This document shows positions 28,048-36,421 of a stretch of 64,000 nt of DNA, piece by piece (the first letter of the stretch is position 1; each line of letters starts with the position of its first letter). Under the pieces are notes generated by a model that saw only the letters and a program-made list of their open reading frames with translations, ran no database searches and was not told the origin of the DNA. Source of the stretch: Ignavibacterium sp. (GTDB lineage Bacteria; Bacteroidota; Ignavibacteria; Ignavibacteriales; Ignavibacteriaceae); contig JAVSMP010000001.1 in assembly GCA_032027145.1 (NCBI GenBank), positions 2,113,116 to 2,177,115 on the forward strand, given 5' to 3'. The translations under genes were made by a program, and so were the position numbers.

Positions 28048-28724
28048 TATTTTACACTCGCAATATTAAAAAGCTGGTCTGTATATTTTCTTATTTCGGC
28101 AGCAGTTGTAAGTTTGTAAGGATTTATTGCTTTAGCAGAATCACTTTTAGGAAAAATTTTGATACTTGCTGGTGAAAAGTCTCCGGTTAAAAAAAGTTTA
28201 TCATCTGTTTTTCCAAAATGGCAGCATACTTCAGCAAGATTTTCATTTCGTCTTTCAAAAAATGATTTAAGAACAGCATTTATTTTAGAACACATTCGTG
28301 TAACTAACTTCAGATCTTCAGGGGTACAAAGATCGAAGGCAATTAAGTGACTTTCACTGATAATGCTTTCTTTACCGCATCCATAATGAAATTCAAATAC
28401 AGGCAGATTTAATTCAGCACCTTCCTTCATTCCAAAAATTTTAGAATTTCTTTTATCAGCATTATTAAGGATTTTTACTCTAAAAGACAGCTGATTACTT
28501 ACTGAAAATTTCAGTGAGTTCTCACCATCTTTTCTTAAGAATGTTGTCGGGATATGATATTCTTTTAAATAATCAAAGAAAAATGCACTGGTCAAAGCTA
28601 TTTTTTTGCCAATATCTTTAACTTTTACTTTTTTACCGTTAATCTGGTAACTATCCAGATACTCCAGCAGAAGATAATTACCTTCATCCAATGGAATATC
28701 TTTATGTAGTAAAGTTTCTACCAT
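28047..28724 (-). CDS. Divergent SAICAR synthetase (PurC)-like protein lacking catalytic motifs
   Basis: A 225-residue protein that aligns by eye along most of its length with PurC. Matching blocks: LLLEYLDSYQINGKK (PurC: LLxEFxDDxxAxxG), DYLKEYHIPTTF (LxxxGIPTxF), KIFGMKEGAELNLPVFEFHY (LGIEEGxELxPPLFDxxY), LCTPEDLKLVTRMCSKINAV with LKSFFERR, and HFGKTDDKLFLTGDFSP (EFGxxxGxxxLxDExSPD). The PurC catalytic residues are altered: the N-terminal GKAK segment is absent, R-N-x-A-A-G-S reads KILNNADKRNS, and DExSPDxxR reads GDFSPASIK. A complete PurC is encoded at 58045-58938, so this is a probably non-catalytic or re-purposed paralogue. It heads the operon with psd (1-base overlap), pssA, purS, purQ and tatA. 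Its role is unknown. Confidence 0.75.
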   Translation of the reverse strand: MVETLLHKDIPLDEGNYLLLEYLDSYQINGKKVKVKDIGKKIALTSAFFFDYLKEYHIPTTFLRKDGENSLKFSVSNQLSFRVKILNNADKRNSKIFGMKEGAELNLPVFEFHYGCGKESIISESHLIAFDLCTPEDLKLVTRMCSKINAVLKSFFERRNENLAEVCCHFGKTDDKLFLTGDFSPASIKIFPKSDSAKAINPYKLTTAAEIRKYTDQLFNIASVK

Positions 28725-28808
28725 TTTGCCTCTAAACTATAATTTTTACTTGATAAAATTTCAATTTGAAATTAGGCAAATTAAATATATAAAGTCAAAC
28801 GATTGTAT

Positions 28809-28816
28809 TATATTTG
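28809..28816 (+). promoter_or_regulatory. Promoter -7 box of ybaB-recR
   Basis: TATATTTG matches TAnnTTTG and predicts a transcript start about 35 bases before the ybaB ATG at 28858. No TTTG is present at the -33 distance. Confidence 0.4.
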
Positions 28817-28857
28817 GCTTGAAAAAACTTAAAAATTACAAAATTCAGGAGATGTTT

Positions 28858-29184
28858 ATGAAGGGCGGAATGCAGGGAATGTTGAAACAAGTGCAAAAAA
28901 TGCAGGCTGAGATGCAAAGAGTACAAAATGAACTGGGAAATATGAGTGTTACCGAAGAAGCTGGCGGCGGGATGATAAAAGCTAAGGCTAATGGGATGAA
29001 AGAACTCATTTCTATTGAAATTGACCCACAAGTGATAAATGCGGAAGAAAAGGAAATTCTTGAAGATTTAGTCGTAGCAGCAGTCAATAAAGCTTTACAA
29101 TCAGCAAATAAAATGGCTGAGGAAGAAATGGCAAAAGTTACCAAAGGGATGATACCCCCTGGCTTAAATATTCCGGGGTTTTAA
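28858..29184 (+). CDS. ybaB: YbaB/EbfC-family nucleoid-associated protein
   Basis: Small dimeric DNA-binding protein (108 residues). It starts MKGGMQGMLKQVQKMQAEMQ, a coiled helix, then GGGMIKAKANGMKELISIEIDP, the conserved strand region (GxVxVxxNGxxExxxixIdP), and ends PPGLNIPGF. An upstream reading frame without stops continues to 28726, but AGGAG at 28847-28851 sits 6 bases before ATG 28858, and the -7 promoter box lies within the upstream extension, so 28858 is the start. Followed directly by recR, the usual neighbour. Confidence 0.93.
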   Translation: MKGGMQGMLKQVQKMQAEMQRVQNELGNMSVTEEAGGGMIKAKANGMKELISIEIDPQVINAEEKEILEDLVVAAVNKALQSANKMAEEEMAKVTKGMIPPGLNIPGF

Positions 29185-29781
29185 GTGCAGATTGCAGAAC
29201 CTCTGTTAATTGCAATAGAAGAGTTGAGCAAGTTGCCAGGGATTGGAAAAAAGACTGCCCAAAGACTGTCTTTGTATATATTAAAATCTGAACAAGATTC
29301 TGTTGACAGATTAATAAAATCAATATCTGATCTTAAACTTAAATTGCATTTTTGTTCAAGGTGCTTTAATCTAGCTGAAGAAGAACTTTGTGAAATCTGC
29401 AAAAGTGTAAAACGCGATACAAGTAAAATATGTGTTGTTGAAGAAGCCAGTGATGTGATAGCTATAGAGAAATCCAATGAATATTTTGGTTTATATCATG
29501 TTTTAGGTGGGGTTCTTTCACCGCTTTCCGGTATAACTGCAAATGATTTAAAGATCAAAGAATTACTTTTAAGATTTGAAAAAGAGAATATCTCAGAAGT
29601 AATCCTTGCCTTAAATCCCGATACTGAAGGTGAAACAACTTCTCTTTATCTTGCCCGATTGATTAAACCATTAAATGTTAAGGTAACAAGAATTGCACGT
29701 GGAATTCCTATCGGTGGTGATCTTGAGTTTGCTGATGAAGCAACAATTGGCAGAGCAATGCTGAATCGAATTGATTTATAA
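29185..29781 (+). CDS. recR: Recombination protein RecR
   Basis: Works with RecF and RecO in loading RecA at gaps. The 198-residue protein has the helix-hairpin-helix LPGIGKKTAQRLSLYIL near residue 14, a four-Cys zinc finger CSRCFNLAEEELCEIC near 56-71, and a Toprim domain with ICVVEEASDV, LGGVLSPLSGI and ALNPDTEGETTS. The GTG start immediately follows the ybaB TAA, implying coupled translation. Confidence 0.97.
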   Translation: MQIAEPLLIAIEELSKLPGIGKKTAQRLSLYILKSEQDSVDRLIKSISDLKLKLHFCSRCFNLAEEELCEICKSVKRDTSKICVVEEASDVIAIEKSNEYFGLYHVLGGVLSPLSGITANDLKIKELLLRFEKENISEVILALNPDTEGETTSLYLARLIKPLNVKVTRIARGIPIGGDLEFADEATIGRAMLNRIDL

Positions 29782-30016
29782 TATAAAATTTATAGAGATT
29801 AGACATAATACTCAGAAATATTTATCTGAAATCTTTTTATGAATAATTAATTGAATAGCATCAAGTAATTCTGTCTTTTAGATTCATATCATTTATAAAC
29901 AAAATTAGAAAAAGCTCTCTGAAATACTGGAATTGATATTTAATAAACTTTAATGTTTTTTTTGATAATTAATTTAGGCATTTTACTTTGTAAAGATTGA
30001 TTTTGATTTGGAAAGA

Positions 30017-30601
30017 ATGAAAAAGATATATTTTATAATAACTCTTACTTGTTTGCTGGGAGCCTGTAATTTATTTGATACAAGAGATGCTGAAGAACCA
30101 GATAAAGGAAAATCTAATTTTATTCCTGCAGTCAGAGCAGAGGATGTCATTACTAACCTTAAAAATTCCTTTGTTGATAAAAATGTTCAGAACTACATTG
30201 CTTGTTTTGTGGATACAATTTTTGCAGATAAACAGTTTAGTTTTTCAGCCTCAAGCGAAGCTATAACACGATGGGATATATTTCTTACAGGCTGGGGATT
30301 GGTTGAGGAAAAAAGATATTTTAGCAGTGTTGTTAACAAAGTGCCGGCTGATTTTCCTATATCATTAACATTTTCTGACGAGAACTTTAGCAATTTAAGT
30401 GGTGACTCATTGATTTACACTGCCAGTTATAATATTAATCTTCCTATTTCCGGTGCTGATCCTACACCAGCTAATTATGCGGGAGTATTACAGTTTAATA
30501 TGTTAAGAGATGCGAGATCAGAATGGGTTATTTATTTTTGGAAGGACACAAGAGGTCAATCATTTCCAAGCTGGAGTGAATTAAAAGGAATATTCTATTA
30601 A
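30017..30601 (+). CDS. Putative lipoprotein of unknown function (first of a pair)
   Basis: 194 residues with a lipoprotein signal peptide MKKIYFIITLTCLLGAC (Cys at residue 17) followed by an acidic Asp/Glu linker and a soluble domain. The mature part (NLKNSFVDKNVQNYIACF ... WVIYFWKDTR) resembles a small cone-shaped NTF2-like fold, a guess from pattern only. ATG 30017 is preferred over TTG 30008 because GGAAAG lies just before it. The downstream gene encodes a second lipoprotein, and ftsX follows, all closely spaced. Confidence 0.7.
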   Translation: MKKIYFIITLTCLLGACNLFDTRDAEEPDKGKSNFIPAVRAEDVITNLKNSFVDKNVQNYIACFVDTIFADKQFSFSASSEAITRWDIFLTGWGLVEEKRYFSSVVNKVPADFPISLTFSDENFSNLSGDSLIYTASYNINLPISGADPTPANYAGVLQFNMLRDARSEWVIYFWKDTRGQSFPSWSELKGIFY

Positions 30602-30608
30602 AGAATTT

Positions 30609-31103
30609 TTGTTTATATCGTTCTTACTAATTTTATTTGGCGGTTGTACAAATCCATTTGCACCAAAGCTTGATACAAGCACTGATCAAAGTGTACTTCC
30701 TATTTCTGATCAAAAAGATATTCCAGGGGTTTTTCAGAATTTTCAGTATGCCTATTCTTTTAAAGACACAACTATTTATGGCAAACTACTTTCGGGCAGC
30801 TTTACTTTTACCTACAGAGATTATGATCAGGGATTTGATGTTACCTGGGGCAGAGATGATGAAATGCGTACAACTAACGGACTTTTTCAAAATGCACAAA
30901 GACTTGATCTGATATGGAATAATATTATTTTAAGTACACAAGATTCAGTTTCAGCCAATATTGTTAGAAGTTTTAATTTAACAATTACGTTTAATCCAAC
31001 AGATGTTGTTCACGTTGATGGAAGAGTGAATTTGTCATTAAATAAAAATCCACTAACTCAGGTTTGGAAAATAGAACGCTGGATAGATGAATCAAATTTT
31101 TAA
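30609..31103 (+). CDS. Putative lipoprotein of unknown function (second of a pair)
   Basis: About 164-168 residues. The lipobox is LFGGC. The TTG start at 30609 gives a very short, uncharged signal (MFISFLLILFGGC). An alternative start at ATT 30597, preceded by AAAGGA, would give MKEFLFISFLLILFGGC, a better signal peptide, with an ATTAA overlap with the stop of the preceding gene. The soluble part (GVFQNFQYAYSFKDTTIYGKLL ... WKIERWIDES) shares the W-K/I-E-R-W type ending and general layout of the preceding lipoprotein, suggesting the two are distant paralogues. It is 9 bp from ftsX. Confidence 0.65.
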   Translation: MFISFLLILFGGCTNPFAPKLDTSTDQSVLPISDQKDIPGVFQNFQYAYSFKDTTIYGKLLSGSFTFTYRDYDQGFDVTWGRDDEMRTTNGLFQNAQRLDLIWNNIILSTQDSVSANIVRSFNLTITFNPTDVVHVDGRVNLSLNKNPLTQVWKIERWIDESNF

Positions 31104-31112
31104 GAAAGACTT

Positions 31113-31976
31113 ATGATTAAATTCTGGCTCAAAGAAGCAATTAAACTGATTGCAAGATCAAAGTTCTCATTTTTTCTTTCGCTTGTTTCGATTACACTTT
31201 CTGTAATACTTATTACTTTATCTGTATTTATTATTCAATTCTCAAATCATTTTGAACAGGATTTAAAGAGCAATATTGTTATAAGTGTTTTTATTAAAGA
31301 TAAAATTGCAAAGACGGAAATTGATTCGATTAAAAGTGAACTGGAAAGCTATAACTTTCTTAAATCTGTTGATTATGTCAGTAAAGATGAAGCTGCAGAA
31401 ATATTTGTTAAAGAAACAGGAGAAGATTTTAGAAAAATTCTTGACTATAATCCATTGCCAGCTTCCTTTAATCTGAAGCTGAAAGGTGATTATGCAGTTA
31501 ATGATTCAATAAAATTAATCATACAAGATTTATCAAAACTAAGCTGGGGCGATGATGTAGTTTTCAGGCAGGATTTTTATCAGAAGATTTTAGCCTACAT
31601 AGATAAAGGTAAAGTATATGTTTTTGCATTAACCGGATTGATATTTCTTGTTTCAATGTATCTGGTTTATAGTACAGTAAGATTAATATTAAACTCCAAA
31701 TACTCTGAATTAGAAACGATGAAATTTGTTGGTGCAAAACTTTCAACCATTAAAATGCCGATAATTCTTAATAGTGCTCTAGCCGGACTAATTGCCGGTA
31801 TTACTGCCTTAGCTATTTTAATTCTGTTATATTATTATGCAAGCGAGTATTTATTTTCGTTTGATCAAATAATCAAAGACAAGTATTTGTTTATAGGGAT
31901 ACTATTATGTATTGGACCACTTATCGGAGTATTCGTTACAATAGTATCCTTAAGAAAGATATCATTAAAAATTTAG
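31113..31976 (+). CDS. ftsX: FtsX-like ABC transporter permease (cell division protein FtsX)
   Basis: Membrane partner of the FtsE ATPase; transmits a signal to peptidoglycan hydrolases during division. The 287-residue protein has the FtsX layout: cytoplasmic start, helix 1 (about 20-42), a periplasmic domain with SVFIKDKIAKTEIDSIKSEL and YVSKDEAAEIF and NPLPASFNLKLK (diagnostic for FtsX), then three helices with MKFVGAKLSTIKMPIIL. ftsE is not adjacent, so the pair is split. The two lipoproteins upstream may be functionally linked, but this is unproven. Confidence 0.93.
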   Translation: MIKFWLKEAIKLIARSKFSFFLSLVSITLSVILITLSVFIIQFSNHFEQDLKSNIVISVFIKDKIAKTEIDSIKSELESYNFLKSVDYVSKDEAAEIFVKETGEDFRKILDYNPLPASFNLKLKGDYAVNDSIKLIIQDLSKLSWGDDVVFRQDFYQKILAYIDKGKVYVFALTGLIFLVSMYLVYSTVRLILNSKYSELETMKFVGAKLSTIKMPIILNSALAGLIAGITALAILILLYYYASEYLFSFDQIIKDKYLFIGILLCIGPLIGVFVTIVSLRKISLKI

Positions 31977-31992
31977 TGTCATAGAGAATATC

Positions 31993-32024
31993 TTTCAATA
32001 ATTATTATCTATTTATTAACTTTG
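31993..32024 (+). promoter_or_regulatory. Promoter of the surface-polysaccharide operon
   Basis: TTTC (31993-31996), 20 bases, TAACTTTG (32017-32024): a full -7 match and a 3/4 match at -33. The box includes the candidate TTG start at 32022, so translation of the first gene probably starts at TTG 32052. Confidence 0.5.
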
Positions 32025-32051
32025 CAGCACTTAAATAAACTTGGTTACAAA

Positions 32052-33635
32052 TTGATAAGCAAAATAATATCATCTGTTATTTTATTTCTTTTACTTTTTA
32101 ATAATTCATATTCACAGATACTTCCTACATATCCAGAAAGATCTTTCCGTTCATTTACCGATAGTTCATTTTCAAATTATATGCAGGCATCAGAAGGTGT
32201 GATAAATCCTGATGAATATAAAGTAGGACCAGGCGACAAAATATTTATTTCGATTAGTGGAGTGGAAGAAAGAATTTTTAACTTACTGATCAATCACGAA
32301 GGATATTTATATATTCCCAGAGTTGGCGCAGTTGATTTAAGAAATAAATCACTTGCAGAAGCGAAACAAAGTATTTTAGAAATACTTAATAAAAATTTCA
32401 GAAATGTTGATATCTACATTGCCCTGGCAGATGTAAGGAAAATAAAAGTATCCTTAATCGGCGATGTAGTTAAACCAGCAACATATACTCTAACCTCCAA
32501 TTCAAGATTATTAGATCTTATTAAAACATCTCCGGGTTTAACGTCAACCTCAGATATAAGAAATATAAAAATAATAAACAGAGATAATGATACACTAAGT
32601 ATTGATTTCCTTTCTTTTCTTAGATTGGGTAAAATTGAAAACAATCCTTTTTTAATAGATGGAGATGCAGTAATTGTTGACAAAGTTGATAAAACAGTTT
32701 TTATTAACGGACAAATAAAATATCCGGCTAATTATGAATTCAGAGAAGGTGAATCTATTTATGACTTTATTAAACTTGCTGGCGGATTAAAATACAAAGC
32801 AAAAACAGATTCGATTGAAGTGGTTAGTTTTGATAAAGATGGAAAAAAACAAGTAAGCCGTTTCTATTCAATTGAATATCTGAAGAATAATAATGTCCAT
32901 CTGCAATTTAGTGATCAGGTTTTAGTCAGAGAGATAAGCGAGTATTATGATGAGCAGTGGGTTACAATAAGTGGTTTTGTAAAATATCCTGGTATTTATA
33001 AGATTATTAAAGATCAGACAACTCTAAGTGAATTGATTAATCAAGCTGGCGGATTTCTTAAAGATGCTGGTTTGGTTGATGCTTCAGTTTTCAGAACAGA
33101 TGCCGATTCAAGCTATGATCCGGAATTTGAAAGATTAAAACTAATACCGCGTGCAGATATGACCGAAGATGAATATGATTATTTAAAAGCAAAATCAAGA
33201 CAGCGCTATGGAAAAGTTGTAGTTGATTTTAGAGCTTTGTTTTTTAGAAATCAATTAAGCGAAGATATTGTTCTTAAACGAAATGATGTAATTACAATTC
33301 CCGAGAGAAGAAATTATATTACTTTAATCGGGCAGATAGTTAATCCTGGTAATATCGTCTATGATTCAAAATTATCAGTTAAGGATTATATTGCTTTAGC
33401 CGGCGGCTTTAGTTGGAGAGCAATTGAAAGCGATGTAAGAGTAATTAAAGTAAATACCGGCGAATGGATTGATGCAGATGATGTTGAACAACTGGATCCA
33501 GGAGACACTATCTGGGTTTTAGAAGATCCACCAGGTCCAAAATTCTGGGAAATATTTACAACAACTATTTCAGTACTCGGACAAGTAGCGGCAGTAATTG
33601 CAGCTACTGTTGCGGTAATTGTTGCAACGAGGTAA
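32052..33635 (+). CDS. Polysaccharide export outer-membrane protein (Wza-like, Poly_export + SLBB domains)
   Basis: Exports capsule or O-polysaccharide across the outer membrane. The protein (527 residues from TTG 32052) has a signal peptide (MISKIISSVILFLLLFNNSYSQ), a polysaccharide-export domain starting YKVGPGDKIFISISG and several SLBB repeats marked by V.L.G.V..P.TY, VFINGQIKYPANYEFREGES, VTISGFVKYPGIYKI and ITLIGQIVNPGNIVYD. It ends in a hydrophobic segment (VLGQVAAVIAATVAVIVAT) that could be a membrane anchor. No lipobox Cys is seen at the expected site, unlike E. coli Wza. It is the first gene of the locus, followed 3 bp later by the Wzz-like gene. Confidence 0.9.
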   Translation: MISKIISSVILFLLLFNNSYSQILPTYPERSFRSFTDSSFSNYMQASEGVINPDEYKVGPGDKIFISISGVEERIFNLLINHEGYLYIPRVGAVDLRNKSLAEAKQSILEILNKNFRNVDIYIALADVRKIKVSLIGDVVKPATYTLTSNSRLLDLIKTSPGLTSTSDIRNIKIINRDNDTLSIDFLSFLRLGKIENNPFLIDGDAVIVDKVDKTVFINGQIKYPANYEFREGESIYDFIKLAGGLKYKAKTDSIEVVSFDKDGKKQVSRFYSIEYLKNNNVHLQFSDQVLVREISEYYDEQWVTISGFVKYPGIYKIIKDQTTLSELINQAGGFLKDAGLVDASVFRTDADSSYDPEFERLKLIPRADMTEDEYDYLKAKSRQRYGKVVVDFRALFFRNQLSEDIVLKRNDVITIPERRNYITLIGQIVNPGNIVYDSKLSVKDYIALAGGFSWRAIESDVRVIKVNTGEWIDADDVEQLDPGDTIWVLEDPPGPKFWEIFTTTISVLGQVAAVIAATVAVIVATR

Positions 33636-33638
33636 AAA

Positions 33639-34766
33639 ATGAGCTGGCATGAAATTCTAAATGTTATTTTGTTTAATATAAAAACTATTCTTAAAATTAC
33701 TATACTTAGCACCCTCTTTCTCTTTTTGATTTTATGGTTAATCTATCCTAGAACGTACAGTGCTAATGTTTCTGTCATGCCGCCCGAAAAACAGGAAAAC
33801 ATTGGTGGATTAAGCTCATTATTTAGCGGAGGAAATTTTTCAAGTATTTTAACAGGTGGAATGGCAACTGCTACCTCACAATTGTATGTCGAAATATTAA
33901 AAAGTAGAAGTGCAGCTTTATATGTTGTTGATAAACTGAACCTTACAAAGCTATATAATACTGAAGATAGAATTGAAGCCGCAGAAAAATTAATCGACAG
34001 ATTAAATACTAATATCTCAAAAGAAGGGATAATAACATTAAATGTAGATGTTAAGTCAACTTTAATACCTATGTTGTTCAGTGATGAAGATTCATTGAAG
34101 GAACTTAGTGCAAGAATTTCAAATACATACATTGCTGCATTGGATTCAATTAATAAAGAGAAACTTTCTTCGAAAGCTAAAAGCGCCAGACAGTATATTC
34201 AGGAACAAATAGTTCAGACTAAGGCTTTACTAGATTCAGCCGAAACTGCTTTGATGGAATTTCAAAGTAGAAACAAAACTATAGCAATGACTGATCAAAT
34301 TAAAGCGGCGATTGAAGGTTCTACTCAGCTAAAAACTGAGATAATAAAAACCGAAATTGAACTTGGGTTAGTTAAAACTGATGCAGGAGAAAGTAATCGG
34401 TTATATAATTCCTTATACAAAAAACTTCAGGAACTAAAGGAGCAATATTCAAATTTCGAAATCGGCAGTACAGATTATCTTTTAGCTTTTAAAGATGTAC
34501 CAGTTTTAGGAAAAAAACTTGCGGGGTTATATAGGGAAGTCAGAATCCAGAACGAAGTTTATGTCCTATTACAACAACAATTTTATCAGGAAAAAATTCA
34601 GGAAAATAAGGATATCCCAACTGTTCAGGTATTGGATGAAGCGATACCACCAAAGAAAAAAAGTGAGCCAAAAATAGTTTTGAGTACTTTTACAGGATCA
34701 ATATTAATAATGATAATCTCCATTTTTATACTACTCATTTCTAAAAAGAATAATTATAGTAAATAA
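33639..34766 (+). CDS. Wzz/chain-length determinant family inner-membrane protein
   Basis: Regulates polysaccharide chain length together with the Wzy polymerase. The 375-residue protein has an N-terminal helix (about 18-35), the motif YPRTYSANVSVMPPEKQ, a long periplasmic coiled-coil region (residues ~165-290, QYIQEQIVQTKALLDSAETAL ... LYKKLQELKEQY) and a second helix near the end (LSTFTGSILIMIISIFILLI) with the preceding Pro-rich DEAIPPKKKSEP. No cytoplasmic tyrosine-kinase domain is attached, so it is of the Wzz/short GumC type. Confidence 0.88.
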   Translation: MSWHEILNVILFNIKTILKITILSTLFLFLILWLIYPRTYSANVSVMPPEKQENIGGLSSLFSGGNFSSILTGGMATATSQLYVEILKSRSAALYVVDKLNLTKLYNTEDRIEAAEKLIDRLNTNISKEGIITLNVDVKSTLIPMLFSDEDSLKELSARISNTYIAALDSINKEKLSSKAKSARQYIQEQIVQTKALLDSAETALMEFQSRNKTIAMTDQIKAAIEGSTQLKTEIIKTEIELGLVKTDAGESNRLYNSLYKKLQELKEQYSNFEIGSTDYLLAFKDVPVLGKKLAGLYREVRIQNEVYVLLQQQFYQEKIQENKDIPTVQVLDEAIPPKKKSEPKIVLSTFTGSILIMIISIFILLISKKNNYSK

Positions 34767-34850
34767 TATTTCGAGTGGATCAGCATTAGAATTTTTCTTA
34801 ACTATGAGCTTTTGTAGAACCCAATTCAAGAGTGCAGATTAAAAATCAAA

Positions 34851-36392
34851 ATGAAACACAAATTTTTATCTACAATAAGTGGAGCTACTTTATACATCTC
34901 TTTTATTTTAATATTATCTAAAGGTATTGGGTTTATTAGAGAAATCGTATTTGCTGGATATTATGGTACAGGAGTACAGTACGATATCTACTTAGTATCA
35001 AGTGTAATTCCATTAACTCTGAATATTATTGTTTTCTTTGTTGGACAAAATTACTTTATCCCTTCGTTGAGTAAATACTCAAATTTCGGAGAGAAGAGTG
35101 AGATAAAATTTTCTAAACAGGTATTTGTAAGTTATATATTATTGACATTCATACTTATTATACCATTGTATTTTTTTTCAGAATGGTTTCTTGAAATTTT
35201 TTTCAGTTTACCACAAAAGGAAATTAGTAGTACTCCTAAGTTAATCTTCCAAATCTTATTACTAACTGTCCCTCTTTCAGCTGGAATATCAATACTGACC
35301 TCTTATTTACAATCTAAGTTAGAGTTTAAATCCCCGGCTATTTCTCAATTATTTATTAATTTTTCAATTATTATCCTTATAGTATTGTATTCAAGTAGTT
35401 TAGGAAATATTTCTATTGCTCTGGGATATCTAATTGGTACACTTCTACAATTTGTTTATTTATTAAGGAAAACATTCGGAATCAGGGCATTTATTTTAGA
35501 AACAAAAAGTTTATTACCTGAAAAAATCAGATCAGTTTTATATTTAAATATTATTTACATTGTTCTGATTGAATCAATAGGACAGCTTTATTCAATAATT
35601 GACAGGATCTTTTTCGCAGAACTACCGGAAGGTGGAGTGGCTTCAATCTATTATGCACAAAGCTTGTTTCTTTTTCCGATATCAATTTTTACTTTTGCAT
35701 TAAGCACAGTAATATTTCCCAGAATATCAAAGTCATTTTCAGAAAATAATCTTTTTGAGGTTAATGAAATCCTTTCACGTAGCAGCAGAGTTACCGTATT
35801 AATTTTTACACCAATTAGTTTGGTTTATTTATTTTATAGTACCCCATTGATAAAGCTAGTTTTTGAACGTGGTAAGTTTTCAAATGAAGGTACATTAATG
35901 ACCAGCGAGGCTTTAGGTTTGTTTACGATAAGTTTAGTGTTTTATGCAATATATTCTATTTTAAATAAAGTTTTCTATAGTGCAAATTTATCTAAACTGT
36001 TACTTCTGCTTACTATAATAGGAATTTGTTTGAAGTATTTACTTAACTATCAACTGGTAGCTTATTTTGCACAGGCTGGCTTGGCTTTAAGTACTTCGAT
36101 TACTTATATAGTATTTTTTATCATAAGTCTTTATTTAATCAAACTAAAACTAAACGTCAGCCTTGATAAAAAAGTCTGGTTAGAATTATTACTTAATGTC
36201 TTTAACGGAATATTTTCTTACATTTTTGTAGAAGCATTCTTTTACATATTTAGTTTTACTGATATTATTCTTGTAAAACTATCTTTTTATTTATTTGTTT
36301 ATATGATTAATAACCTTTTGATTGAATATGAGACTATCAAATTTATTAAACAAAATCTTTTTAGAAACCAATTATTCTTTAATTTAAAATAA
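34851..36392 (+). CDS. MurJ/Wzx-type lipid-linked saccharide flippase
   Basis: Polytopic membrane protein (513 residues, about 14 helices) of the MOP exporter superfamily. It starts MKHKFLSTISGATLYISFIL; GIGFIREIVFAGYYGTGVQYDIYLVS is the MurJ-type first segment (K-x-x-G-x-x-R-E-x-x-x-A-x-x-F-G). IDRIFFAELPEGGVASIYYAQSL and IFPRISKSF are also typical. Its place between the Wzz-like and Wzy-like genes points to a repeat-unit flippase rather than the housekeeping lipid II flippase. A decayed fragment of a related gene is at 38987-39235. Confidence 0.88.
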   Translation: MKHKFLSTISGATLYISFILILSKGIGFIREIVFAGYYGTGVQYDIYLVSSVIPLTLNIIVFFVGQNYFIPSLSKYSNFGEKSEIKFSKQVFVSYILLTFILIIPLYFFSEWFLEIFFSLPQKEISSTPKLIFQILLLTVPLSAGISILTSYLQSKLEFKSPAISQLFINFSIIILIVLYSSSLGNISIALGYLIGTLLQFVYLLRKTFGIRAFILETKSLLPEKIRSVLYLNIIYIVLIESIGQLYSIIDRIFFAELPEGGVASIYYAQSLFLFPISIFTFALSTVIFPRISKSFSENNLFEVNEILSRSSRVTVLIFTPISLVYLFYSTPLIKLVFERGKFSNEGTLMTSEALGLFTISLVFYAIYSILNKVFYSANLSKLLLLLTIIGICLKYLLNYQLVAYFAQAGLALSTSITYIVFFIISLYLIKLKLNVSLDKKVWLELLLNVFNGIFSYIFVEAFFYIFSFTDIILVKLSFYLFVYMINNLLIEYETIKFIKQNLFRNQLFFNLK

Positions 36393-36421
36393 TAGAATAA
36401 AATAAGTGATTAGGTAATTAA

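Noticed and set aside
28726-28857. Long N-terminal extension of YbaB
   Set aside because: It contains a promoter box, and AGGAG stands right before ATG 28858; the family begins with the MxxGMxxMLKQ helix.
29811-29824. Two heptamer-like units near the recR 3' spacer
   Set aside because: Only two loosely similar 7-mers; not enough to call an array.
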